Assembly: GCA_033439685.1 (NCBI GenBank)
Contig: JAUEDM010000001.1
Coordinates: 6,820,001 to 6,884,000 of the forward strand
DNA from: Apodospora peruviana
Taxonomy: Eukaryota; Ascomycota; Sordariomycetes; Sordariales; Lasiosphaeriaceae
Reading direction: 5' to 3'
Length of the DNA: 64,000 nt
Positions 50,401 to 63,129 of the stretch are shown here, in pieces (the first letter of the stretch is position 1; each line of letters begins with the position of its first letter). A model generated the notes under the pieces. It was not told the DNA's origin. It ran no database searches and saw only the letters and a program-made list of their open reading frames with translations. The position numbers and the translations under genes were made by a program.

Positions 50401-53400
50401 GGTTCCCCGGTGTAATATCCGACCTGTCAAACTGCTGAGATGCCACGACTGGGCATTGGGTTGCCGTACTGCGAGATGGCGGCAAGCCCTCCGTGCAGAA
50501 ACAGGCTACCAGCCAGCAAATATACGGAAGACGAACTTGTCGACAAGACAGGAAACATGGCATCCAAAATGGATCTTCAGGGTCTTTCTCTGCCTGGCAG
50601 CAAGGGGCCGCAAATACACGACACGGCACGTGTATGATGCAATATCCTGCATTATCCATGGTCCGTCTGCCGCTACTCTGGCTTTAAAGCACCGTCCCAT
50701 ATTACGTGATTTGGTCGTGGCCGAGAGGACCTGGTCGCCGACCTCCATCTCTTTTCGGTCTCTCGCCCAGGCTAGATCTGCGAACAGGGAAAGCGAAAAC
50801 CTGGAAGGGGAGAGCTGCCATGTGTCGGTCACTGATAAGACCCTAAGAAGCGCAATCAAAAAGGGATGCAGTAGCAAAATATGGCATTTCTGGTTTTCCC
50901 ATTGTCGAGGCTGTGGGGTCTGCCCCTCTACCCCGCCATTGCACCATTGAAGATGATCACCTGAAGTCATCGTCGTTGAATTATACTAGCGCCAATGTCC
51001 TATGATGTCATGTGGCGCCCGGTGGCTTTCCCGTTTCCGACCGCCCTGGTCCCTGACTCGTTACACAGGCTACCTACTAAGTTGGACCCTAGCGTCTGAT
51101 CTTATCAGTTTTCCGTCAATCCCGCCCCTTGATTGCAATTCGCTCAGCGGCCCAAGTTCCGGTCCGTTTCCTTTTTCACGTACTGTCGTTGTACCGAAGC
51201 AACGCAACTGAACCGCTACAGACCCGCGACACAACACATTCGCAAAAAACTAAGAGCTGATGCACCAAAAAAAGGATAAAAAGGCGCGGCTGCATCGGTA
51301 AAAGGCTGCTAGCCGTCAATTCGGCAGCAACTGCACCTCTGCGTCGCATTCCAGACCGCTGTCTACCTTACAGTAGCAGTACATAATAATATTCCTTCGC
51401 TCCTTACCCGCCTTACCTAGGTACGGTATTATGCTTCTGCTCCGGGAGTCGGCCAAAAGTACGCCGTCAAAGACACAAAGTCGAAATATGAAACAGAGCA
51501 TGATCTCATTTGGCAAGGATTGAGATTGCATCTCGCCGTGTCCTTGGATTTGACTACCTAGAGGCAGTTGTCTTTTTTCTTAATCTTCGCTGATACTCCC
51601 CAGGGGTACAAACAGCGGTCCGTTGTCTGCTCTCCGCCCGTCCCGCCGTCCGAATACCTGGACAATATTGCCATCATATTATATTAATCAGCTACTGGAT
51701 GCTGCACGGCGGTTCAAGGGACCTATCCAAATTCAAAAATACCATCACTGCATTTCCAGATTGCCATGGGACTCGAAAGGTACCGGAGAAATGGCAAGCA
51801 ACAGTTTGCACGAATATTGACGCCTAGCGTTGGCCTTTCACTATCATATTTTCAACATTTCACCCGTTTACTAATGCCCAATACATTGGCCATTTTTCAA
51901 AGTGTGCAGCCCTGCTCTCATTGAGGCCCCTTTTTTCCCCGGATCATGAACTTGCACTTGCCCTTCCAGAAGCGCCAATTGAGCTGTTCTGTCGCACACC
52001 ACCAAACCATGTTAAACCCTTTGTTTTCTCTCACTTCTTTTGCGCCCCCTTTTCTCCTGCTGCACCTCCTATTCGACCAACCCCGCTTCCGTCCACGCTG
52101 GCCCACCCACACACACGCATTTACACCGCCTGTTTGGCCCCATTATCTGCGGTGTGTTCATATCGTACACCCTATCTATCCCTGGGCCAGCTAAGAAACA
52201 CCACAGCCTTTCACAGGGGTTGATGCATATATGGTTGCCAACGACGTGATGTTCTTACATCGTGCATTTGTCCAGCCTCGTGCCGTAGGTGCAGGACATT
52301 TGTAGACTTCCCCTTTTCCTAGGCATCCGTCAACTGTCGAGGTCGGTCTGTTTGCCACCACAAGGCTGTGGGACGTCAGCATGCAAAGGAACCCGACTCC
52401 CAAGTCTGTACACTTCACAGCTAGACTATCCAAGGGTCCAGAAAATCTAATAAGTCCAGGTCGAAAACTGCCGTGAAGGAAAATGACGTCTGTCGGCCTG
52501 AGTGGTATGATTTGCGTCGGAAGGCCAATATATTGCTTAACATGATGAACTGGCGTAAGAGATCCAAATAAAGATCAAGAATCGCCACTAGATACCTATC
52601 CACTGCTGACCGGTATAGTGTCGTCACCTCTTGAGAATTCCCATGGCTCCCTTGTGTAGTTGGGGTGGAGGTATGGTATATCTGTTGGCGTCTTGGTTTC
52701 TCAATGGTTCTCTCGGTCATGATACTAAATAAACCAGCAGGGAGCGCCTGCAGTATACCACCAAGTACGACAGTGACCCGGCACAGCATGCTTGTTGTCT
52801 AAGGTAGCCAGAGGGAGGACGAGAGAGCCGATTCATCTTGCTGTGCTACGATAGCATATTACTACCAAGATAGACAGATGATATCGGTTGCCTCACTACT
52901 ATAATACGGCGGTGTAGACGAACTGTGGAAGGTTCACTTCCGCTTCGAGAACATAGGGGTAACTCAGTACAGTCATATCGTGATCTTATATGTAATATTG
53001 GAGTAATTCAGGTACCGCTCTGGCGTGTTCGTCTCACCTGCCTGTTCCCATCCTATCCATGGCATGTCAGTGATCCCATAAACTGCTGCCGGAAAAGGAG
53101 TCCGGTGACTTGAGAAAAGTAGTTTGGATTTGGAGCATACATATATGTTAGTCCTCGATATAGATTTAACTTTGTCATGAATCAAGTCAAGGGGTTGGGG
53201 CAGAGATTGTGCACAATAGTGAAATATCTCATTACCATAGAATCTTAAGGGGATATGTCCAGTCTCTACTTGAGGAGCTTCCCGTTGCAACCATGAAGCC
53301 CTGGGCGAATGCAAACAACCCTGCGTTATGGCTATCTCTGACCCAGAGTAAGGTATGTACAAACAGGCCCCCTCATCTTCGATAAGGTCGCTCGCGTACA

Positions 53401-54854
53401 GCACACCTTGTCGAAGTTCACATTGCCTCAACATCAATAAGGCACGGCTAGCTGGGTTGGTTGAAAACAGGACGAGAACACCCGCTCCGCCGGCAGTCTT
53501 TTAAGGTGTATATAAGCAAGCCTTAGTTGGTTGTTATCAACGTCAGCTCCCCCTAGACTTCGTTAATAGTCTCTTAAGAGACCCTTAAAAGGCCAGCCTA
53601 TTCTACCATTCACCCAAGACAGAGGGAGGGAAAACCAACAGGCAGATTGGGATATATAGGTGCCAAGACTGACAACCCAAATCATGATTCTACGTTGTCT
53701 CCGTTCAACCTCAGTCAGTCATTAGGCTCACCCCTCTCAACAAACTTCAGCATCAGAAATACGAAATACAACAAACATTGCCGCCCTACCAGTCGATAGA
53801 CGAATCCTAATACTACTACCCCCCCTCCACACTACCCGATTCCCCCTCCTACACTATTCATAAGCCATCTCGTTCCAGGGCTAGTTAGATCAGTGCCTTG
53901 ATCTGATTACATTCTTCACTTCAGCACACCATTATTCAGCAAGAACGGGTTCCCCATCGTGCTCACTTTACAATGAGGAACAAAGAATCACGAGAACAAA
54001 AGGGTCGCAAAACAACTTCAACGTGCTTCACAACGCCACTGTGAAACTATGTAGGTCTATAAGATTAGATAACAAAGGTAGGCAGAAGCCTGACACCCTT
54101 CGCTCTAATCCTTTAACAGTAATTAAATCCTCCGAGGCCATCACCCCACAAGCATCGCTTGGCTGCTTGACATCCAGACCCAAAATTTCTAAAATAAGCG
54201 TCTTTCCGTGATTGGAAACCTATTTTCCGACCTTAAGATTCAATGGACAAGCGAAAATATGTTTGTAAATTGTACATGTAGAAAAGCGAAACGTGAGTCC
54301 GAACAGAGAAGAGGTAAGTATCCTCTCTGGTGTTGGACGGGGGATCCTCCTTGCTGTATCTTTGATAAGAGTCCGAGATCTAGTAGCGGGATCTCTTATG
54401 ACTGTGATGTGAATAGTGATAAAGGGCTTCGGATGATGTGAGACAAGAAGAGTATGTCTGGTTCGGATGGCATGGTCGGCCAAGAAGATATGGTAAAAAG
54501 AAGAGTACAATAAATAGGTTAAACATTATCGAAGCGAAGAGTCATAAGATCGTAAACAGAAAAAAAGGGGTTAAAGAGAGATAGGAAGAGAAAAAAAAAT
54601 GCGACCCAAAATCCCAGGCCTTAACCATCAAACACACACTGCAGTAGTTGTGCTATTAATCCATCCATCATCCGTCTAGTCCTTTGGTTGTTTCTTGTCG
54701 CAATCGTGATGATTTCGGAAGCCCACCGTCCAAACGCCTAACACCAAAAGTCACCAATGGTATAATATCACCCTTTAAACAATGCCGCAGAAAAAACGCC
54801 AGTCAAAATCCTGTATGATGCATATGCAGTTCGTCCCTTACTCTATCCGTCGTC
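47421..54854. other. Gene-poor stretch between flbC and rax2
   Basis: It begins with the T-rich 3' untranslated region of flbC and ends with that of rax2. One copy of TACCTAGGTA lies at 51414-51423 and an inverted TACCTCGGTA near 48630. Pyrimidine-rich patches with few ATGs (about 51060-51250 and 52020-52220) resemble promoters or leaders, but no coding frame follows them. No gene is recognised. Confidence 0.45.
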
Positions 54855-57800
54855 TCATACGTGCGGTGCGCCACCGCGACCCTTGCCCAGGCCCTCGAGA
54901 AGCTCGTGTGGTGGTATTCGGTGGATGCCGCTGCCTCGATCGTACATTGAGGTCGGGGCCGGAACATAGCCCTCGCGCTTCTTGCGAAGTCTGTCGAGGA
55001 ACAAACCGGCGACGACAATGAGGAGCATCAGGGCGAGGGAGATGCCCAAGCCAATCAAGACGATGAACACAAGCGGAAGTTGGCTACGGCCTGAGCTGAA
55101 GAAGTCGTCTTTCTCGGTGAACATGTGGGCGATCCTGCCAGCGGCATTACCAGTGTTGGTGGTAAGAGCATAAGGCTGGAACCTCGTCCCATTAAAGATC
55201 GCCGCTGACGCACTTCCAAAGTATGGGAGGACAATCGAGCCGGTCAGCATGAGAACTTCGTTAGAATCGATGATTGGCGTGGAGTCATGCGACGAGCTGA
55301 GCGAGAATATTTGTAGACCGCGGACAGTCGTGCCGTTTTCGAGCGTTTGGCCAGCGGTTTGCCATGACGATCCATCATACTTCATCAGATAGATCGAGCC
55401 ACTTGACGAGGTTCCGGTAACCCAGATCTGACTGCCATCACTAGTACCAGCTGTGAGGACATTCACGGGTCCCGGAAGTTGACTGGAGCCTGGGTAGCTG
55501 TCCCAAGTCTGCTTGCTTGCATCAAACTGGGCAAGGAATGTCGAGACGGTGCCGTTGACTGTGAGGTTACCACCGGCAACAAGGAGGGTGTCAGTGGTCC
55601 ACATGAGGGAGTTAACAGTTCCGGCGATATTTTGGCCTGCCTGGTTCCATTGGGACGATGATGTGCTGAAGAAACAGACGCCAGGGCAGCCGAGGGAACC
55701 TGCAGAGGTGAACGATCCGCCGACGAAGACATCACCAGTGCTTTTGCGGACAGCAATGGACGAGACGGTTCCGTCGCGACCTGTCAGAGGAGGCGGCTGC
55801 GGTTTGAACGATTTGGCGGCAAGATCATAAGTAACCAACGCATTTATACGGGCACCGTTAACGGTTCCGGTGACGTTGCCTCCGGCAAAAAGAGTGTCCT
55901 TCTCGACAGCCAAGGCTACAAAAGTCGAGTCTAAAGATATCTCGGACCCGAAGCCAGTGACCTTGTCCTGATCAGAACCATCGAGAATGAGCAGGTTATT
56001 GATCGTGGACCCATTGGTAGCCGTTGCGGTGAAGTGACCACCTAGAATGGTGAGATTTCGACCATTGGTGGTATCGAACATGCCGGTAGTGACGCCGGAG
56101 AGAGTGCTGGCGGTCAAGGAGTCGTCTCTTTTAGTGAGACCAACGGAGGGGGAAGAGCTCACGGAAGACTGGATGTTGACAGGGAGACTCCCAAGCGACT
56201 CTGCGACGGTTGCGATGCCCGTTACCCCGAGAGTGGATGAGGATAGCGACCCAGCATACAGCGACTCTCCAGTAGAGTTCAGGATTGACGATGAGAGGAT
56301 GCCATTAATTGACTCGACTGGTAGCTTCAGATTCCGCAGCCAATTTCCCTGGGAAGGGACCCAGACTCCAAAGCCAGTAGCCGGAACAGCTGGGTTGTTG
56401 CCAAATGCCTCTAACCGGTCGAACTCTCCGTTGACGCTGACGACGTACTCTGGAGTTGACGAGATGTTCATGGTCAAGCCGACAACCTTAAAAACCTTCC
56501 CATTCACACCTGCGCCAAGCGGGCTCCAGGTGTTCTTAGAAGTGTCGAAAACGGCAACATTGTTCAGCCCTTGAATCTTATTGTCCAGGGTGCTGTTGAA
56601 GCTTCCGCCAACGAAAAGGTTCGTCCCGTTGAGGAAAAGAGATTCGACCTCGCCGTTAAGACCACCATCCAGAGACTGCGTGCTAGCGTCATTGGCGTTC
56701 ATAGCGACAATGTTCTTCACCGTCTTGGAGGAGAAATTACCCGCTACATAGGTAATATCGCCGGAGGTAGCAAGCGCCTTGACCGCGGACCCGGTAGTGA
56801 AGCTGGCACCTAGTCGGTTGAATGCTGAGCTGGTGAAATCGCTTGTGTTGATGGGCTTGCCAGGGACGTATTCGTAGAGACCGTTCAGGCCACCTGTACT
56901 GTTAATTAAGGTGAAGCCAACACGCTGCGCAACGAATGTCATGGTTGACAAGGACTGGCCCGCAAGGGGAGTCATGGTGACTTGAGGTCGGAAGCTGCCA
57001 GAGCTTGCGTCGATCCTCCCAAAGTAGATCTGGTCATACTTGTCGAAATTGTTGGTCTGGAAGAGTGTCTTCTCAGTAAACTCGTTTTTGGTAGGATCCG
57101 CCGTCATTTGAGCTGTGATGAGGACCTGGCCACGCGTGGTACAAGTGTCGTCCTGCAGGCAACCTGGAGTGTACAAGTTGACCGAATAATGTCCCGACTC
57201 CCGAATATCAGGGGTAAAGACAATAGAGGCCGATGAGTTCGTGATCGGGCTGGAGAGCTCTGCGGTAAGATATTGTGATGTGCTAGAATGAGAAGGGGAC
57301 ACGGTCCAGGGACCGGTTTTAGTTGCTGTCGAGGCGAACGGGAGACCGGCACATGTCGGCTCGTTGAATGTATCCACTGCATACGTGAAGATGTCATCCC
57401 CAAAAAGCTCGATTCCGTTGAGACCTCCTCCAGAACCGTAAAACGCTGAGATATCGATGCGGAACGCATTCATGCCGATGATGTTCACGAAGTGGAAGTC
57501 CTGGAACTTGACAGACGGATCGTCACTCAGGGGGCACTCGCTAGTGCAAGAGGCATTTTGACCGGTGGCAGGATCAACGTATGTGAAATTCATGATTCCA
57601 TTGATGGGCAAAGCGGTAAAACGCCACGTCTTGGTGCCCCTGCCGTCTTGATGGGTGTTGTACAATCGTAATTTTGTCGGTTTGAATCCGAAGTCGAAGG
57701 TTGCTTGCCAGAAACCGGGGGTCCCGTCTTGCAAGAGCCACGTGTTTCCAGTCCCGTCTGCGCCGCTGGTCTTGCATACGATGTTCTTTGGTTCACTGAA

Positions 57801-58577
57801 TCCTTGGGTCGACGTCGATAAGCCACTCGTGATCTCGGCGGTCGAGAGATTGATGACCTGGCCATCTGGCGTGCTCGGAGTGCTCGCATTTCCTAAACCT
57901 GTGAAACTCCCCCCGAAGATGATGTGACCATTCGAGGCCTTAGTTATGGACGTAACAGGTCCGTTAAACCCCGCAAAAGGCAGATTTGTCCAGCCTTCTG
58001 TTCCCACCCACGCAATCGCGTTTGTCGAGTTCGCGCCCACAAAGTTTCCACCGACATACACCGAATTTGTGTCCTGGTCACAGAGCAGTGCACTGACTTC
58101 TCCTAATAGACCGGCGAGCGGTGTGATCTGGGACGTTTCTGGGTTGAACAGCGCCATTGCCGAGGTCTCCATGGCGTCCGCTCCCGGCGTTCGGAGGCTC
58201 GTGAAATTTCCACCTATTATAACTCCAGCCGTAGTTCCGTCGCTCATCGTGAAGGTGCACATGGTCTGAATCGTCGCGTCAGTACTGACGACGGAGGCGA
58301 ACGCTCCATTGGGCATCCGTGCGAGCAGCGATTCGCTGCCATTGGCGTTGAAGGGCAACTCATTTTGCTCCTCGAACTGGTACAGAGAGATGCCCGAAAA
58401 ATCGCCTGCCAGTGCCACCCGGCCTAACTGCGAGAGATCGAGATTTGCGGCAGGTGCGGGAGTGAAGGTGATAGCGCTCGCTGGTGAAGCTGAAATTGAG
58501 AACAATGTGAATATTAAAGAAATCGGGGAGAGAGGTCGCCTGCGCGCAGCATGGCGCCGGCGGAAGGATAGTCGCAT
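54855..58577 (-). CDS. rax2: Polarity/bud-site protein Rax2
   Basis: A single exon of 1240 residues. I start at the ATG at 58577: the frame is open for 24 more codons, but only from a TTG, and residues 1-35 from this ATG form a good secretory signal (basic stretch, then SLIFTLFSISASPASA). The long extracellular part holds repeated beta-propeller-like units of the kelch/Rax2 type with recurrent VGGNF, FGGSF and AGGNVTG turns and many N-glycosylation sites. One membrane helix near the C-terminus (LVFIVLIGLGISLALMLLIV) is followed by a basic cytoplasmic tail. In yeasts Rax2 pairs with Rax1 as a cortical landmark; in filamentous fungi homologues act in hyphal growth and septum or tip polarity. 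A short uORF precedes it (58691-58674). Confidence 0.95.
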   Translation of the reverse strand: MRLSFRRRHAARRRPLSPISLIFTLFSISASPASAITFTPAPAANLDLSQLGRVALAGDFSGISLYQFEEQNELPFNANGSESLLARMPNGAFASVVSTDATIQTMCTFTMSDGTTAGVIIGGNFTSLRTPGADAMETSAMALFNPETSQITPLAGLLGEVSALLCDQDTNSVYVGGNFVGANSTNAIAWVGTEGWTNLPFAGFNGPVTSITKASNGHIIFGGSFTGLGNASTPSTPDGQVINLSTAEITSGLSTSTQGFSEPKNIVCKTSGADGTGNTWLLQDGTPGFWQATFDFGFKPTKLRLYNTHQDGRGTKTWRFTALPINGIMNFTYVDPATGQNASCTSECPLSDDPSVKFQDFHFVNIIGMNAFRIDISAFYGSGGGLNGIELFGDDIFTYAVDTFNEPTCAGLPFASTATKTGPWTVSPSHSSTSQYLTAELSSPITNSSASIVFTPDIRESGHYSVNLYTPGCLQDDTCTTRGQVLITAQMTADPTKNEFTEKTLFQTNNFDKYDQIYFGRIDASSGSFRPQVTMTPLAGQSLSTMTFVAQRVGFTLINSTGGLNGLYEYVPGKPINTSDFTSSAFNRLGASFTTGSAVKALATSGDITYVAGNFSSKTVKNIVAMNANDASTQSLDGGLNGEVESLFLNGTNLFVGGSFNSTLDNKIQGLNNVAVFDTSKNTWSPLGAGVNGKVFKVVGLTMNISSTPEYVVSVNGEFDRLEAFGNNPAVPATGFGVWVPSQGNWLRNLKLPVESINGILSSSILNSTGESLYAGSLSSSTLGVTGIATVAESLGSLPVNIQSSVSSSPSVGLTKRDDSLTASTLSGVTTGMFDTTNGRNLTILGGHFTATATNGSTINNLLILDGSDQDKVTGFGSEISLDSTFVALAVEKDTLFAGGNVTGTVNGARINALVTYDLAAKSFKPQPPPLTGRDGTVSSIAVRKSTGDVFVGGSFTSAGSLGCPGVCFFSTSSSQWNQAGQNIAGTVNSLMWTTDTLLVAGGNLTVNGTVSTFLAQFDASKQTWDSYPGSSQLPGPVNVLTAGTSDGSQIWVTGTSSSGSIYLMKYDGSSWQTAGQTLENGTTVRGLQIFSLSSSHDSTPIIDSNEVLMLTGSIVLPYFGSASAAIFNGTRFQPYALTTNTGNAAGRIAHMFTEKDDFFSSGRSQLPLVFIVLIGLGISLALMLLIVVAGLFLDRLRKKREGYVPAPTSMYDRGSGIHRIPPHELLEGLGKGRGGAPHV

Positions 58578-61541
58578 CGCGTGTCGGCAAACTTTCGAGA
58601 TATCGTCGTTCTCGCGACTTTTGATCGGAGAGCAATCGCGGTTGCTCAAATCGCTCGTGGGAGGTTCTGAATACTATGCGTGGAGTGCCATAGCAGTAAA
58701 CGGTGAGAGGTCGGTCAGGTAGTCGAGATTTGCAGTGGCGCGTGAGGGAAATGAGACGGTAGTACGCGCGCTCGACGCGGAGAGGGGGAGGGCGAAAGGA
58801 CGAAGAAGGTTTAACGAGTGTGGTGAATGGTTTTGAAAGGAATTAGGAAATTATCGCCGTCATCAATTGACGAGTCGGGTTGGTTGAGCCGCGGTCGTTT
58901 ACGGGCGACTTGTCAGTGTTTGGCGTGAGGCTGTGGAGAGTCGGGTAGCTGGCACAAGTTTGTTTTCTCGACTGTGGGCGCGGTTGCTGATGACGCTAAA
59001 AGGAATGGGGACAGTGGTGGGAAAAGTTGGCGTGACTGGGCCAGTTTCGGTTCGATGCACGGGCCTGTTCCTGGTGCCGGTGTGGCACTCGTCCAATCGT
59101 CCGTCCAGAAGGTAATTGGCGCTAAGCTGCAGTAGGCTAGACAGGTTAGAGCAAGATTGGCCGTATCTCGTGGGAAATTTCCTACCCGTCCAATTGTGAA
59201 CCCTAAAAGGCGGGATTGAAGTTCTGGAACCCGTGTCAAATAAAGTCGAGGTGGTGATGCAATCCAGCTTTGATATCGGGCGTGGATGCCGTCGCTCGAT
59301 CCTGTTCAAATGCACCCAAAAACAAGGTCGGGGCGGGGATGACTTTGGTCCTCCAGGTCAGGGCGCAGGGGTTGATGAGGGCACGCTGCACACCTGAACT
59401 CTTCCTTTTATCGGTCGGATGGCCACTGCGACGTTGTCCAATTCCAGGTGTTACCGTACACAGGCGCGGACGGTCGGGTGTTTGCTTTCGACAATGTTGT
59501 TCCTTCAATCCACCACTAATCAAGTTGCCTCGGTTTGCAATGCTCGATCTCGATGATTATGCCACAAGGGAGTGATATGGAAATATCCTGGTCGGCCAAA
59601 CTCTTGCCAAACACTGGTGTTGCTATTCAAAGATCGGTTTGTCTGCTGTCCTGGTTTCCGAAGCACCACACCCTCTCTCTATTGAGCGGTAACAATGCCA
59701 AATGAATGTCGGTATGGAAGATCGGTATCGTGGGGAATATGCTAGCCAGGTCCTGAACGGATTGGGGTGTTGCTGTTAGAGAATCGTCTTGATGGCATGC
59801 CGTGGACGGAGATCAGGGGTCGCACACCTACCCGTTCGATTGGAGAAGAATGAGCGACTGTGCAAACACGCACGCAGGGAAAGGAACGTGACAAGGGCCG
59901 AGGCCTTGAGAATGCGTCGAAAGTCGGTTTTGCTAAAAAATAGTGACTGGCAAAAAGAATGAAGGGTGAAAAATATCAAAATAAGGAGTGTTTTCCCAGA
60001 ATCCCATTGTTCACCTGATGTTCTGGGACCAAAAAAGGAGTTCCTCGTGGCAAGCGAGCAAAGGGGGAAAAAGGCGGTAGGATTCGCCAGCCTTTGATTC
60101 AGGGGTTCGACGTGCAGCATCGGGGGCTCCTGGTGCGACTTCTCGATACCGTTGTGCGATTGGGTGAGGGAATCTGATGACAGGGGGTCTAACAACGAAT
60201 CTATCAAGCTGCCACTCAGCGACGTCGCATCTTTACTTGTGAATCTCGACTACACGGCACTGAGCCTCAAACTAAAACAGGGACATACCATATCGACGGG
60301 CCTCACCAGGTCAACTGGGAGGCTTTGCTTTTTGCCCCCAAACTGCGGGGTTTCTGATGGAAGCAATGAGCGGGGACGGCGATGTTCTAGCTGGACCTAA
60401 GTATTCGAGTCCACTTTGTGGTCGTAGTCTTGTCCGAAACACCAGACGAGGGGCCAACGGTCGCCAACTACAAAGACCGCCTGATGATATGGAGCGTGGA
60501 AGCTATCAGCGGAAGCACCTTGAAAGTTACCTTCAAACTCCATGTTACAGAAATATGCCATCCACTCGCAACAAGAGAAGCCCTAAAATGCCAATTACCG
60601 CCATGAGATGTGGTGTCTCTATCTGGGTATCTGGGTCGCGAACTAGAACTAGAACTAGTCGGCACCACTTACCTGTCAGAGCGGCGATCGATTTCTTACA
60701 TCGACGACGACGCACATCCCTTGGAGCATCGTCCGTCAGGGAGTCAATGCTTCGGTTTGACTGATTACGAGGGAGAACAATTCCTGCAAAGATGACCAAC
60801 TGTGCCGATTGTCCGGGGCAGTCCGTTTCTGATTTACCTCCTCGTAACAATATTTAGAGCCATCTTTAAAGACTCACAATTGTCGGGTGACTAAGGCATT
60901 CCGTAGGTAGGGTACAATGGGGTTTCTGATATGCTGATCACGCGCGTCGAAAATGCCTGGGGCGCTCTGACTCCCGGGCGGGCATCACGAACTGTGCGCC
61001 ATGCAAAACAAAACCTTCTTTCCGATGCCCGAACCAAGATGTGTGTGATGTGTTTCTAGCATGGTTCCCCCCTGATGTTATTTTTATTTTGTTTGTTTCC
61101 TGTGGCTGTGTTTTTCGCACACGTGGGGGACCAACCAGAGCCATAAGTACCTAGTGTTTTACTGGATCGACCCATCCAGCGGATAACCAAGATCCCATCA
61201 TACATGTCGAAGCTATAAGTCATAGGGATATATATTTGATACGAAAATAACTACCTCAACAAGAAGCCCGGGGATTATCCACCCATGGGGTTCTCGTTTC
61301 TACAAATAAGGATGTATCCGAGTCTAACGGCTCATCCAGCTTTTCGCCCTATGCGGACTCACGGCTACCACCGCACGTTTTCTTCTGGAAGAACCAAACA
61401 ACGATATATGGACAAGTGATACCATGCTCTGGCAGGTTCGAAACAAGAGACAAAACAGCGGCATAAGATTAGTCTCTAGACTGGTTGAGTCAATCGATCA
61501 TCTTTTTCACTCTCCATGGGTATCGTTATCTGTGCATCCTC
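58578..61541. other. Intergenic stretch rax2-lcl3
   Basis: 2.96 kb between two minus-strand genes: the rax2 promoter and leader on the left and the lcl3 3' flank on the right. A GAACTA-type tandem of three units lies at 60641-60658. Open frames on both strands are short and overlapping. No gene is recognised. Confidence 0.5.
60641..60658. repeat. Three-unit AACTAG tandem repeat
   Basis: Three perfect hexanucleotide copies between genes. No function is apparent. Confidence 0.85.
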
Positions 61542-62573
61542 CTACTTCTTGCCAAGCGCGTTGTTCTCCAGCCCCTTCATCCTCTCCTTGTATGCCCTCG
61601 GGCTCTCAATATCTTTCCTCTTACCCAAGCCGAAGAAGCCTCCAGATTCCGCAGCCCAGAGGCCCTTCCCCTTCTGTCTCGCAGTCGCCTCAGCAGCTAA
61701 ATAATTTGCCTTCATCTTGGCCCCGCCAAACTCTGCGCCGGTCTTGGCTTCGTAAATGGTCGCCAGTCCGCGCTTCAACATCTCTAGACCAACATCCTTG
61801 CGGAGGAAAAAGGGTGCTTTCCGAACAAACACTGTTGCCACCACGCGCTCGTACTGGTCCCGTCTGTATATGTACGCTCGCACGCGTTTGCCCAGGACGT
61901 AGCTCTTTAACCAATCGAGTGCCTCGCCGGAGTAGGGCTGCGCAGGTCGTCCGAAATGCGCGCCTTCCGGTGCATCAATACCGGCAATGCGTATGGATAT
62001 CTTTCCAGAACAAATATTAGCAGCTGAGCAGTTCTTGTCATCAATGACGTCTCTCCATCTTAAACTAACCGTTCGGCCCTGGAGCTCCTTCTTAACGGTC
62101 GGCACACGCCGTAGCCAGCCCCATCCGGCTAGCCGTCCGCCGGGCGTGTGGAAAAGTCGGAAGCCGTCGCCGTCACCCACACTGGTTACCTTCCCCAGAA
62201 GGTTGCGACGGCGAAAGAAGCTCTCTTGAATGTTGCCAGTTTTTTGGAACCGGCGTAGGAAAGAGCGGTAGAAGGCGTAGGAGCCGATGCTGGCGGTGAC
62301 CACCAAGGTCGTGGCGATGATGTTGCCCGGCTCCAGGAAGGGCTGCCAATCCCATCGGTGGAGCGAGTCATCCCATGCCACGGCCTGCTTCTTGAGCGTC
62401 GGTGGAATCACGATGCTGACAGGCGGCGGTGTCGGGTCGACGGCGTTCCAATGCCTGTCCGTGGGTGGTTCAGACGGCCGGGCTGTGTTGTTGTTATTGT
62501 TCATGGTGGAAGTTGAGATTTGTTCAGCCTTCCCCCTTGGCGGCGGGGGAGACGACCAAAGTCCCCATGGCAT
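61542..62573 (-). CDS. lcl3: LCL3, membrane-anchored thermonuclease-fold endonuclease
   Basis: I use the ATG at 62573 (MPWGLW, the usual fungal LCL3 start) although the frame is open further upstream. Exons are 62573-62070 and 62000-61542, giving 320 residues. The 69-nt intron (GTTAGT, TGCTAAT branch site, GAAAG) has no stop and a length divisible by three, so a single-exon reading of 343 residues is also open. Splicing is preferred because it restores the family block ELQGRT-ISIRIAGIDAPE. A membrane segment lies near residue 70 (IIATTLVVTASIGSYAFY). The staphylococcal nuclease domain follows: VTSVGDGDGFRLFHTPGG, then GIDAPEGAHFG, then DQYERVVATV with its conserved arginine. Yeast Lcl3 is mitochondrial and linked to long chronological lifespan. 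Confidence 0.93.
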   Translation of the reverse strand: MPWGLWSSPPPPRGKAEQISTSTMNNNNNTARPSEPPTDRHWNAVDPTPPPVSIVIPPTLKKQAVAWDDSLHRWDWQPFLEPGNIIATTLVVTASIGSYAFYRSFLRRFQKTGNIQESFFRRRNLLGKVTSVGDGDGFRLFHTPGGRLAGWGWLRRVPTVKKELQGRTVSLRWRDVIDDKNCSAANICSGKISIRIAGIDAPEGAHFGRPAQPYSGEALDWLKSYVLGKRVRAYIYRRDQYERVVATVFVRKAPFFLRKDVGLEMLKRGLATIYEAKTGAEFGGAKMKANYLAAEATARQKGKGLWAAESGGFFGLGKRKDIESPRAYKERMKGLENNALGKK

Positions 62574-62992
62574 CGTGCTGCCCGCTTGCGCGTCTCGGTG
62601 GCGCCCGGCTTTGACGGTTGTGGGTTGAAGTTGATGATGTTTGTTTTTCGCTGGGGATCCGGGCAGCTGAGGAGGGCCAGATGGGAAGTGCCGCCCGACG
62701 TTGATCATGTGGTGGTGGGGGCCTGGTGGAACACAGCGGTCATCCACTGCGCCAAGCACCCCAACTGAAGTCCTCCAACGGCAGGGGTTTTGGAACCTTT
62801 CAACAACCGACAACCTCACTAAAATAACAGTGGGCTTCTTTTGTTTCCAACTCAATTCAAAATACATGATACAGGCACAAAGGATGGAAACATGTATCCG
62901 TGATGATTATGGGAATGTAATGCTGGTATTATTACGCATACAGCTAACTCTGGTTCGGTCAATTTAGATCTCCAGATCCGATATATCGTCGT
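62574..62992. other. lcl3 promoter and downstream flank
   Basis: This holds the lcl3 promoter and leader. The lcl3 frame remains open upstream to 62867 but without the family start. No other gene is seen. Confidence 0.5.
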
Positions 62993-63129
62993 CTATTCTA
63001 TCAGCTCTGCTTCCTCCGTCAAGCAAGAGGTCGAGATGATTGGGGACGATGAGATTGGAGACATAGCCTCCAGCCCTTCCTCGCCATCATCCACCTCATA
63101 TACACCCAGCTCTGCAAGCTCCTGCCTCG

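Noticed and set aside
58578..58649. A longer Rax2 start 24 codons upstream.
   Set aside because: It would begin with TTG and place a hydrophilic stretch before the signal peptide. The ATG at 58577 gives a normal secretory N-terminus.
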